Source of the DNA: Actinomycetota bacterium
GTDB lineage: Bacteria; Actinomycetota; Actinomycetes; S36-B12
NCBI GenBank assembly: GCA_027729865.1
Contig: JAQCBM010000122.1
Span: 1 to 6,003 of the forward strand
DNA length: 6,003 bases
Reading direction: 5' to 3'
Part shown: positions 1-6,003 of the stretch, piece by piece
How positions within the stretch are numbered: position 1 is the first letter of the stretch
How the letters are laid out: the number at the start of each line of letters is the position of its first letter
The notes under the pieces: model-generated
What the model was told of the DNA's origin: nothing
The model's input: the letters and a program-made list of their open reading frames with translations, nothing else
The model's database searches: none
Position numbers and translations under genes: made by a program

Positions 1-1
1 T

Positions 2-826
2 TTTCGCCAATGGGGTAAGGCGCTTGACCGATTCCGGCTGGAGCCCCATTGGGCAAAGGTCGGTCGACCGCAGGTGTCGATCACCATCCCGACGCGTCGA
101 CCGGAGAATTTTGATCTCTGGACCTCGATCATTGCTGCCCAGACATACCGACCCTTGCAAGTGGTAGTGGGGCTGCACGGGTCGCACTGGACGTCTGACG
201 ACCAACGGCGAATTCGTCGACGATTGATCGATGCCGGAGTCGAGGTGGAATTCGTGAGTCTTCAGGACCACGCCGTGTTGGGGGACGTGTTGAACGCGGT
301 CACGGCGAGGGCGGATGGCGAGATCCTGATCAAGTGGGACGACGACGATCTCTACTCCACCACCCACGTGATGGATTTGTTACGGGCTCGTCACTACAGC
401 GGCGCAATGGTCGTCGGGAAAGCCGCTGAGTTCATTTATCTGCAGGGCTCGGATGTCACAGTGCGGCGTCATCAGGCCCCGTGGGAAATTTTCTCGCCCA
501 CGATCGCCGGAAGCACCCTGACGATGGCTCGCGACGACTTGTTGTCGGTCGGAGGGTGGGACGCCGTGCCGACGCGTGAGGATGCGTCCCTCATCGAGAA
601 GATTCGCCGAGTCGGTGGTACGAGTTATCGGACCGCAGGTTTTGGTTTTCTCGTCGTTCGTGGAATGGCTTCTGGTGGGCACGCGTGGGATCTGGACACC
701 GATCAGATGGCGCAGACAGCGGTTGCGACCAAAGCAGGTATTGGGATCGATTGGGCAATGATCGATCTTGCTGACGAAGTCATCCGACGAGTTGCTCGAT
801 CCGGTTCTGATGAGCTGAATAACTGA
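2..826 (+). CDS. Family 2 glycosyltransferase, C-terminal part (5' end outside window)
   Basis: Likely transfers a sugar from a nucleotide-sugar donor to a cell-envelope or exopolysaccharide glycan, acting in the cytosol or at the inner membrane face. The frame is open from base 2 to the TGA at 824-826 (274 codons visible). A GTG at 74 could be read as a start, but it encodes the Val of VSITIPTRRP, the first beta strand of the GT-A fold. Coding-like sequence (e.g. RFRLEPHWAKVGRPQ) runs upstream without a stop, so I treat the gene as 5'-partial. Seen: a four-Asp DXD motif (338-349, in IKWDDDDLY) for metal and nucleotide-sugar binding, GGWD near 552-563, and a Glu-Asp pair at 578-583 as candidate catalytic base. 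The late segment with YRTAGFGF and GGHAW resembles, from memory, actinobacterial proteins in which such a domain follows an N-terminal CgeB-like glycosyltransferase domain. That N-terminal part is inference. Its 3' end overlaps the convergent gene by 47 bp. No transmembrane segment is visible in this part. Confidence 0.85.
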   Translation, partial: FRQWGKALDRFRLEPHWAKVGRPQVSITIPTRRPENFDLWTSIIAAQTYRPLQVVVGLHGSHWTSDDQRRIRRRLIDAGVEVEFVSLQDHAVLGDVLNAVTARADGEILIKWDDDDLYSTTHVMDLLRARHYSGAMVVGKAAEFIYLQGSDVTVRRHQAPWEIFSPTIAGSTLTMARDDLLSVGGWDAVPTREDASLIEKIRRVGGTSYRTAGFGFLVVRGMASGGHAWDLDTDQMAQTAVATKAGIGIDWAMIDLADEVIRRVARSGSDELNN

Positions 827-3110
827 AGTTATTCACGATGAGTTCATGTCCAAGTAGAACCAGATGGTCGTAGTAACGGGAGTCAGTGCGTAGTCGGTCG
901 AGATGAGTTCGAATCTCTTCCGGTTCTGAGGCGATGACGGCTTCACCGAAAGGGAGAGCGAAGCGGGGTTCGGTAATCACGGGGACGCCAACGGCCAAGG
1001 CCTCGAGGATGGTGCGGCCGAAGGCCTCTTCCATGTCGGAGTGGGCCACGTGCACGAAGACGTGGAGACCGGCCAGAAAAGTCGCTGGGGAGATGGAATC
1101 GAAAGGTCGAACGTTCCAATTTGCGGGAAGCTGGCCCAAAACCTCTATCACCTGGTCGGCACCGCCGAGTATGTCGATCGTGTAGGGAGGATCAGCGGGA
1201 TAGGCAGCCCGAATCTTCTCGCGGTCGGCAGGCCATTTCCACACTGAATCGCGTCCATGTCGACCAACACGGAATTCACCGTCGTGGTGTGGCCGTGATG
1301 TGCGCTTCCAGGCGTCGATATCGATGATTTCAAACCAGTCATCGTTTGCCCACCTGATGCCGCTTACTTCGGAACTGTGGTGCACTTCGAACACTTCGCG
1401 GACGGCCGGTCCGATTGGAAACCACAAAGGAGGGCGCCCGAATCGGGTCAGCACCTCGTTGTCGACTTGAGTGATCTCGTACACAAACTCACTCTCTCCG
1501 GCGTAGCCGGTCCGAGGAGTCTGGTTGGCGATCACGACGATCTCGCCCCGGACATCGATCTCGGGGAAGACATCGGGGATCTCGCGTGCGCTCGGTGGAT
1601 ACTTGATCACCAATACTTCACATGAGACCCGCTCGCCAGCACTCAGCACTCGAGTGTGGTCTGAGCAGGCACCGAAGAACTTGGGGTTCACGCCAATGTC
1701 GCGATACTTGGGATTGCGATTGTGGATGAGACCGGTTTTCCAGCCGGCACGCTCGTTGGCCGCCACTTCTGCCAGGTTCGATGCAGTGGTGCCACCGGGC
1801 AGAGCGAGATCGGACAAGATGACGACGTCGAAGTGTTCCGTCGGTCTTACGCCTCGTCGAAGCAATGTTGGGGCCGGGAATGGATCGTTGTCGCTTGTTC
1901 TTTCCAATCGGACATTGTCCTTGGTGAGGGCTTGGTGCCAGTTCGTGTAGGCCTGGGCGTACTGGCGACGGGCACCGGTTGAGGCGCGCGTGGACGCAAG
2001 GCCGGTGATTGGATTGCCGGTAAGCGAGGATGCGTCGCTGCGAGCGAGGGTGAGTGGTACACCCAGGTGTAATCGCTTGATTGACTCTTTGCCATACAGA
2101 TGACTTATGCGAGCCTCGAGCTCGGAATCGGCGCCTACGCGGACGCCATCCCAGCCTCCGAGTGACCGCAGTAGCGACGTGCGCGCCATGAGTGATGCAT
2201 GGTTGTAGCCGAAGAATTTTCCGTTCGGTATGCCTCTGCGTACGACACGGAGGTCGTCGGTCACTCGAACCAAGTCGGTGGTATTCGCTATGACGTCGGG
2301 GTGATTGATCAGGTGTTGTACTTGAATTGCGATCTTGGCGGGGTGGGCCCAGTCGTCGGCGTCGTTGACGGTGATGAACTCGCCGGTTGCCACCTGGAGA
2401 GCTCGATTGCGGGCTGCATAGGCACCATGGTTCGTCTTGAGTCGGATCAGTTTGACTCGGGGATCATTGAAGCTCTTGACGGCCTCACAGGTGTCATCGG
2501 TGCTGGCGTCATCGACCACGACGACCTCGAGATTTCTCCACGACTGATCGACCAGCGAGGTGATAGTGCTGGCGATCGTCTTTTCCGCGTTGAAGGCTGG
2601 CACAATCACCGAGACGAGTGGTCCCTGGCTGGCGGCTGGAACAGTTGCAGCGAGATCTCGAAGTGTTTCTGTCGGACTGTGGATGGGAGCAAATCCCGTC
2701 CTCCGCAAGCGGGCGTTCACCTTGGAAAGGGCGTCGGGTTCGGCGACACCGGTGAGCTGTTGCGCTTCAGCCAGGAGCATCCGGCCGTCTCGGGGGAGTC
2801 GTAAGAGCGCCGTTAGTCTTTCTACGGCAGCCTGGGGGCTCCCGTGGGTGATGTCCCAGTCGGCGAGAGCGAGAACGGCATCCCGTCCTTCCCGGCCTGA
2901 CAACGATGCCAGTCGCTCCAGTTCGGCCAGTGATCGGGTCACGTGTCCGGCCCAAGCTCGATCGACGAGTGCCCCCACCTGGGGCGATCGATGTCGGTAG
3001 CTACCCGATCCGGGAATTCGAAGGCCCAGTCGATCGAGGCCCTCGACGATCGCTACGGGGTCGTGGCGCATCTGCCACGCCCGCTGGGCGAGTCGGGTGA
3101 CACGAACCAC
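780..3110 (-). CDS. Two-domain glycosyltransferase: GT2 (GT-A) fused to group 1/GT4-like (GT-B)
   Basis: Complete 776-residue protein, probably a cytosolic or membrane-associated enzyme of cell-surface polysaccharide synthesis carrying two transferase modules. Residues 1-160 are helical with no clear family. Residues 164-390 are a GT2 domain: VSVIVPAFN (167-174), VVDDAS with D200/D201, DXD as D250-A-D252 in NDADDW, GGWD (318-321), and GADSELE (326-332) holding candidate catalytic acids. After a linker (about 391-425), residues 426-776 are GT-B-like: ILSDLALPGG, then VGRHGRDSVWKWP (615-627), then the E-x7-E donor-binding motif E695/E703 in EEAFGRTILEALAVGVP. Start: GTG at 3108-3110 is the first possible start after an in-frame TAG three codons upstream. 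A weak AGG lies about 8 nt before it. ATG at codon 14 (3071) is the alternative. No signal peptide or membrane helix is seen. It is divergent from the protease gene and convergent with the GT2 gene. Donor, acceptor and linkage cannot be inferred. It could act as a bifunctional polymerase or add two successive sugars. Confidence 0.9.
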   Translation of the reverse strand: MVRVTRLAQRAWQMRHDPVAIVEGLDRLGLRIPGSGSYRHRSPQVGALVDRAWAGHVTRSLAELERLASLSGREGRDAVLALADWDITHGSPQAAVERLTALLRLPRDGRMLLAEAQQLTGVAEPDALSKVNARLRRTGFAPIHSPTETLRDLAATVPAASQGPLVSVIVPAFNAEKTIASTITSLVDQSWRNLEVVVVDDASTDDTCEAVKSFNDPRVKLIRLKTNHGAYAARNRALQVATGEFITVNDADDWAHPAKIAIQVQHLINHPDVIANTTDLVRVTDDLRVVRRGIPNGKFFGYNHASLMARTSLLRSLGGWDGVRVGADSELEARISHLYGKESIKRLHLGVPLTLARSDASSLTGNPITGLASTRASTGARRQYAQAYTNWHQALTKDNVRLERTSDNDPFPAPTLLRRGVRPTEHFDVVILSDLALPGGTTASNLAEVAANERAGWKTGLIHNRNPKYRDIGVNPKFFGACSDHTRVLSAGERVSCEVLVIKYPPSAREIPDVFPEIDVRGEIVVIANQTPRTGYAGESEFVYEITQVDNEVLTRFGRPPLWFPIGPAVREVFEVHHSSEVSGIRWANDDWFEIIDIDAWKRTSRPHHDGEFRVGRHGRDSVWKWPADREKIRAAYPADPPYTIDILGGADQVIEVLGQLPANWNVRPFDSISPATFLAGLHVFVHVAHSDMEEAFGRTILEALAVGVPVITEPRFALPFGEAVIASEPEEIRTHLDRLRTDSRYYDHLVLLGHELIVNNFSYSAHQNRIEQLVG
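816..835. repeat. Perfect 8-bp inverted repeat with TGAA loop at the convergent gene ends
   Basis: TGAATAAC (816-823) and GTTATTCA (828-835) are perfect reverse complements separated by TGAA, whose first three bases are the stop codon of the plus-strand glycosyltransferase. It lies inside the last codons of the minus-strand glycosyltransferase and is AT-rich against a GC-rich background. It could form an RNA hairpin on either transcript, acting as a 3'-end stabiliser or weak bidirectional terminator. No U-tract follows on either strand, so it is not called as a Rho-independent terminator. Confidence 0.6.
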
Positions 3111-3211
3111 GAGGTGAGCCTAGGTGGGGCGACGACCGGCGGGTGTCACAGAACGGTAGAAAAGAGTCGTTCTGTGAAACGTCGAGCGAGCCGGGAACGA
3201 TCACCATTCCG
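3111..3211. promoter_or_regulatory. Divergent intergenic region driving the glycosyltransferase and the protease
   Basis: These 101 bp separate the GTG start of the minus-strand glycosyltransferase from the ATG of the plus-strand protease, so promoters for both genes are expected here or just inside the genes. I see no convincing -35/-10 pair. TAGAAA (3157-3162, plus strand) is the only -10-like hexamer, with no good -35. The protease ATG lacks a well-spaced Shine-Dalgarno: GGGA at 3193-3196 is about 15 nt upstream. The minus-strand start has only a weak AGG at about 8 nt. The main structure is the dyad at 3146-3177. Confidence 0.5.
3146..3177. promoter_or_regulatory. Candidate operator: 10-bp perfect dyad, half-sites offset 22 bp
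   Basis: TCACAGAACG (3146-3155) is matched by its exact reverse complement CGTTCTGTGA (3168-3177), with a 12-nt AG-rich spacer. The half-sites are 22 bp apart start to start, about two helical turns, so a dimeric regulator could bind both on one DNA face. It lies 34 bp before the protease ATG and 35 bp before the glycosyltransferase GTG, nearly centred in the divergent region. The -10-like TAGAAA falls in its spacer. Alternatively it forms a 5'-UTR hairpin. The symmetry is seen directly; the operator role is inferred. Confidence 0.5.
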
Positions 3212-3301
3212 ATGAGCACCAACACCCGAAACCCCATGGCCGTCGTGGCCGGTCTCCTCGCGGGATTCATGGTGTTCAGTGGGACGACGCTGGTTGCAGC
3301 A
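3212..3301 (+). other. Signal peptide of the S8 protease
   Basis: Residues 1-30: a short polar N-region with one Arg, a hydrophobic core (MAVVAGLLAG through TTLV), and a VAA ending that satisfies the small-residue rule at -3/-1. This implies Sec export. No twin-arginine motif and no lipobox Cys are present. Cleavage after A33 (EVA) is a second possibility. Confidence 0.75.
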
Positions 3302-6003
3302 GAGGTAGCGCCACCGGATTCGCCTCCCTCGGGGACAGTCCGATACGTCGTGGAACTGGAGGCCGGAGCTGTTGCGATTGAGGTGAAGCCCGACCACCCG
3401 AATGTCGATGAAATCGCGCGCGATGCAGTGGCCGAGTCGGTGGTGGCCGATGTGGAGGCCCGTGGTGACACTCTGGTGTACGACTACGGCGACCTGCCGT
3501 ATGTAGCTGTCGAGACCGACGATCCGGATGCGTTGGCCTCGATCCCTGGGGTGCGCTCGGTTGTCGAGGACATCGTCGTCGAGCGAACCCTCTCGACGTC
3601 TCTTGGCATCGTCAATGCTCAGGACTCCGACCTCGATGGCATTCTCGGCGGAGAACGCGCTGACGGAACCGGCTGGGCGGTAGCAGTGATCGACGATGGA
3701 ATCGATCGCACCCACCCGTTCTTCTTGCGTGCTGACGGGACGAGCCGGGTGATCGCCGAAGCCTGCCGAACTCGAGGTGCGTGCCCGGGTGGCACGACGT
3801 CGAGCGAAGGGCTGGGGTCGGCGGCCCATCTTGCTGGCGACTATCACGGCACGCATGTGGCGGGCATCGCCGCTGGCGACAGTCGGGGCACGAATTCGAT
3901 CGTGCCGCGTGGTGTTGCCCGGTCGGCCGACATCGTGGCGGTCCAAGTGTTCAACGACGGAGGTGGCGCGTACGGCATCGACATCGATGCCGGGCTGCAG
4001 TGGGTTCTGGCCCGAAAGATCGCTGGCACCGCCATCGCCTCGGTCAACATGAGCCTGGGTGGGGGTTTGTTCTCGGGGGCCTGCGACTCCTATCGCCCGT
4101 CGACCAAAGCGATCATCGATCAACTGAACTCTGCTGGAGTTCTCGTGGTCGTAGCAGCGGGGAACAATGGCTCGACCGATGCCATGAGTTGGCCGGGATG
4201 CTTGAGCAACGTGCTTCCGGTTGGGTCGACCGATGACAACGACTCGATCTCGTCGTACAGCAACATCGCAGCCGGGGTTGCTGATCTGGGTCTCGTGGCC
4301 CCTGGCCGAGGAATCTGTTCGTCAGTCGCACGCACGGTGTTGTCGTCGGGCTACGGATGCGTCAGTGGAACGTCGATGTCGGCGCCTCACGTTGCCGGCA
4401 CCGCGGCACTACTCCGTCAGGCATCGCCAACTGCTTCACTCGCCGACATCACCGCAGCCCTACGCACCACGTCGACATCGGTCACTGACAGTCGCGGAGC
4501 GACCCCACGAACAGGATTGCGTCGTCTCGACGTGTCGAGTGCCCTTGGCTACTTCGCCACACCCGGAGGAGTACTCGCTGGAACCATCACCGATGACACC
4601 GAATCGCCAGGCTCGGCATTGTCGACAACTGATGTCGATGTTTATCTCACTCCGACCGGCGAGTTGAACGGCCGCTCAGCCGTGGCGACGACGGTCGCGA
4701 CCGACTCGAACGGCGACTTCACACTGGCCAACGTTCTGGTAGGAGACTGGACAGCAACGGTGTCGGCGTCCAGTTTCGTGGAATCTGCTCCTGTTGCTTT
4801 TACGATCACGAATGGTCAGACGACGAGCAAGACGTTCTCCGTTGCGGCGCAGACAGGCGACATCTCGGGTTCGATCAGCGGCGTTACTTTGCCCGCTTCA
4901 GTGGATTTCTCGTTGAGCCCAGCAGAGGGGTCTCGTTGGAGTGCTCGAACTCTCTCTCAGTCCGTCGGAGGTGATGGACAGTTCTCGATCTCCGGTGTCC
5001 GAATCGGAGATTGGGCACTGAATGTGGAGTCAGGCGGTGCCGTTTCGGCGTCGATCGATGTGACCGTGTCATCCAACGCGACCACGAGCGCCGGGGTCGT
5101 TACTTTGACCGAACCAACGGGGAGTCTGGCGGGCACCGCCACCCATGCCCTCACATTGGCCTCGCTGGCCAACACGCCCTTGACAGTGGTCGGAACTCCC
5201 GTTGGCGAGCCGAGCAATAGAAGTGAATTGACGGCCACGGTGACGACTGATGGCCAGGGAGACTTCGTAATTCCGCTGGTCAGAATTGGCGACTGGGACG
5301 TGACGGTGTCGGCGTCGAACTTCGAGGCCCGTGGAAGTTCCGTGACCATCATTGCCGATCAGCCGTCGACGATTTCTGCTGATCTCACTCCGGAGTCGGG
5401 CGCAGTTGGTGGTTCGGTCATCGACGGTGGACTCGAAGCCTCGTCAGTTACTCCGGCATCGGAACTCGTCGAGGGGGTTGTGAACTTCGACTTCGATCCT
5501 GCCGGGGCTGTCGCCGGGCGCGTGGCCACTACACGCACTGCCGGGTTCGCGTCGGCAGGAGGGGCCTACACGGTTTTCGGGATTCTCCCCGGTGACTGGG
5601 ATGTAACGGCTCGAGTTTTCGGATTCGACCCAACGACATCGGCAATCACGGTGCAGTCGGGTCGAACCACGACTGATCTGAATTTTGTGCTGTCGCGACG
5701 AACGGCGATTTCGAGCGTGAGTCCACCCTCTGGCTCGACGTCCGGAGGGGACACTGTCACCGTCAACGGAATACACCTCGCAGGAGCGACGGGTGTGACC
5801 TTTGGAGGAACGGCGGGGTCGATTGTGTCAGTCGCCAGCGACGGTCGATCACTGGTCGCGCGAACCCCGGCAAAATCAGCGGGCTCGTCGACGGTCGTCG
5901 TCACAACGAGTCTGGGCTCATCCTCCGAGACGGTGGGGTTCTCCTTCGTGGTTCCTGTGCCTGCACCAACCCCGAGCCCTGCGCCGTCGGGCGGTGGAGG
6001 AGG
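3212..6003 (+). CDS. Secreted subtilisin-family (S8) serine protease with C-terminal repeats and IPT/TIG domain (3' end outside window)
   Basis: Exported endopeptidase; 930 complete codons are visible and the frame is open at the window end. Residues 1-30 form a signal peptide (Arg6, hydrophobic core 9-28, likely cut after VAA, A30). Residues 42-126 resemble an I9-type inhibitory propeptide (LPYVAVE, then VRSVVED). The S8 domain spans about 150-430 with the complete triad: D161 in VAVIDDGID, H212 in HGTHVAG, S388 in GTSMSAPHVAG, and oxyanion N318 in AAGNNG. The Asp motif is D-D-G, as in kexin-type enzymes, rather than the more common D-T/S-G. All six cysteines (185, 191, 291, 330, 369, 383) lie in the catalytic domain, suggesting three disulfides. 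Residues 452-830 hold four diverged repeats, 831-914 an IPT/TIG domain, and 915-930 begin a Pro/Gly-rich linker. The ATG at 3212 is chosen because it gives a good signal peptide. In-frame GTG 3143 and ATG 3236 are alternatives. It is probably a surface-associated or released protease; its substrate is unknown. Confidence 0.92.
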   Translation, partial: MSTNTRNPMAVVAGLLAGFMVFSGTTLVAAEVAPPDSPPSGTVRYVVELEAGAVAIEVKPDHPNVDEIARDAVAESVVADVEARGDTLVYDYGDLPYVAVETDDPDALASIPGVRSVVEDIVVERTLSTSLGIVNAQDSDLDGILGGERADGTGWAVAVIDDGIDRTHPFFLRADGTSRVIAEACRTRGACPGGTTSSEGLGSAAHLAGDYHGTHVAGIAAGDSRGTNSIVPRGVARSADIVAVQVFNDGGGAYGIDIDAGLQWVLARKIAGTAIASVNMSLGGGLFSGACDSYRPSTKAIIDQLNSAGVLVVVAAGNNGSTDAMSWPGCLSNVLPVGSTDDNDSISSYSNIAAGVADLGLVAPGRGICSSVARTVLSSGYGCVSGTSMSAPHVAGTAALLRQASPTASLADITAALRTTSTSVTDSRGATPRTGLRRLDVSSALGYFATPGGVLAGTITDDTESPGSALSTTDVDVYLTPTGELNGRSAVATTVATDSNGDFTLANVLVGDWTATVSASSFVESAPVAFTITNGQTTSKTFSVAAQTGDISGSISGVTLPASVDFSLSPAEGSRWSARTLSQSVGGDGQFSISGVRIGDWALNVESGGAVSASIDVTVSSNATTSAGVVTLTEPTGSLAGTATHALTLASLANTPLTVVGTPVGEPSNRSELTATVTTDGQGDFVIPLVRIGDWDVTVSASNFEARGSSVTIIADQPSTISADLTPESGAVGGSVIDGGLEASSVTPASELVEGVVNFDFDPAGAVAGRVATTRTAGFASAGGAYTVFGILPGDWDVTARVFGFDPTTSAITVQSGRTTTDLNFVLSRRTAISSVSPPSGSTSGGDTVTVNGIHLAGATGVTFGGTAGSIVSVASDGRSLVARTPAKSAGSSTVVVTTSLGSSSETVGFSFVVPVPAPTPSPAPSGGGG
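4565..5701 (+). repeat. Four diverged tandem protein repeats with Gly-Asp-Trp signature
   Basis: Within the protease, four units of about 88-101 residues begin at G453 (VLAGTI), G549 (DISGSI), G637 (SLAGTA) and G730 (AVGGSV). Each has a later GDW at residues 511, 599, 693 and 794, preceded by an aliphatic-rich strand (ANVLV, SGVRI, PLVRI, FGILP). Spacing between GDWs is 88, 94 and 101. The pattern G-x-(hydrophobic)-x-G-(T/S), D/G-G-x-F/Y, GDW-x-x-x-V, then a Thr/Ser-rich strand, resembles carboxypeptidase-regulatory-like or Cna-B-like beta-sandwich modules, with GDW where those usually have PGxY. Copies 1 and 3 also share a 14-nt DNA identity (4757-4770 and 5303-5316). A role as stalk or adhesion/substrate-binding modules is inferred. 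Confidence 0.7.
5702..5953 (+). other. IPT/TIG immunoglobulin-like domain of the protease
   Basis: Residues 831-914 start with AISSVSPPSGSTSGGDTVTV, continue with HLAGATGVTFGGTAG, and end with VVVTTSLGSSSETVGFSF. This is the classic IPT/TIG order: P-x-x-G-x-x-x-GG-x-x-V-x-(V/I)-x-G, a F/V-GG turn, an S-D-x-x-(L/I)-x-A-x-(T)P strand, and a V-x-V-T-(S/N)-x-G strand. Such domains are common extracellular spacer or glycan- and protein-binding modules in secreted bacterial proteins. Confidence 0.8.
5954..6003 (+). other. Pro-rich then Gly-rich linker, cut by window end
   Basis: Residues 915-930 read as alternating Pro (PVPAPTPSPAP) followed by S and a run of Gly. This is typical of a flexible linker leading to a further extracellular module or a wall/sorting region. 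What follows lies outside the window. Confidence 0.7.

Noticed and set aside
61..70. 10-bp palindrome CGGTCGACCG
   Set aside because: It lies within coding sequence, and such TCGA-centred palindromes are expected by chance given the local codon use.
816..835. Hairpin as a Rho-independent terminator
   Set aside because: The stem is short and AU-rich and no U-tract follows on either strand, so it is reported only as an inverted repeat.
1525..1950. Plus-strand open frame of 141 codons opposite the linker and GT-B region
   Set aside because: Low-complexity composition with no domain; it overlaps a complete gene on the other strand.
2199..2804. Plus-strand open frame of 201 codons opposite the GT2 domain
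   Set aside because: Exactly antisense to conserved glycosyltransferase motifs including DXD, with no family signal of its own.
3143..3211. Alternative upstream GTG start for the protease
   Set aside because: It would add 23 polar residues ahead of the signal peptide and translate through the dyad. ATG 3212 gives a normal signal-peptide N-region.
3146..4123. Minus-strand open frame of 325 codons opposite the protease
   Set aside because: It lies antisense to the well-supported signal peptide, propeptide and catalytic domain. Its translation is Arg/His/Asp-rich with no recognisable domain, as expected from a GC-rich shadow frame.
4221..4667. Plus-strand open frame of 148 codons in another frame of the protease
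   Set aside because: The protease frame here contains N-to-S catalytic motifs, including GTSMSAP. The alternative frame is Arg/Pro/Ser-rich shadow sequence.
4957..5904. Several minus-strand open frames (4957-5352, 5444-5776, 5566-5904)
   Set aside because: All are antisense to the Thr/Ser/Val-rich repeat region, and their Val/Thr/Pro-rich translations mirror that composition.

Overview
This is a GC-rich, almost fully coding stretch of bacterial DNA. GTG as well as ATG starts, weak Shine-Dalgarno sequences, frequent TCGA/GACG-type codons and close protein-family resemblance point to an actinobacterium. A member of the Acidimicrobiia-type lineages is my best guess, from family resemblance only. 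I see no tRNA, rRNA, CRISPR array, insertion sequence or phage gene.

Layout: (1) positions 2-826, plus strand: the 3' part of a family 2 glycosyltransferase gene whose reading frame is open to the left edge, so its N-terminus lies outside. (2) 780-3110, minus strand: a complete 776-residue protein joining a helical N-terminal region, an inverting GT-A (family 2) glycosyltransferase domain and a C-terminal GT-B (group 1/GT4-like) domain. It converges on gene 1 and their 3' ends overlap by 47 bp. A perfect 8-bp stem with a 4-nt loop sits on the overlap. (3) 3111-3211: a 101-bp divergent intergenic region with a perfect 10-bp dyad whose half-sites are offset by 22 bp. (4) 3212 to beyond the right edge, plus strand: a secreted subtilisin-family (S8) serine protease with signal peptide, I9-like propeptide, full catalytic machinery, four diverged beta-sandwich-like repeats marked by a Gly-Asp-Trp signature, an IPT/TIG domain and a Pro/Gly-rich linker cut by the window end.

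Together the window looks like the edge of a cell-surface or exopolysaccharide glycosylation locus next to a large exported, probably surface-associated protease. The two glycosyltransferases plausibly act on the same class of glycan, but no acceptor or sugar donor can be read from the sequence. The protease is divergently transcribed, so a functional link to the glycosyltransferases is only positional. I did not find a clearly new multi-gene system. The items most worth a second look are the GDW repeat array, the 22-bp-offset dyad between the divergent genes, and the GT-A/GT-B fusion.
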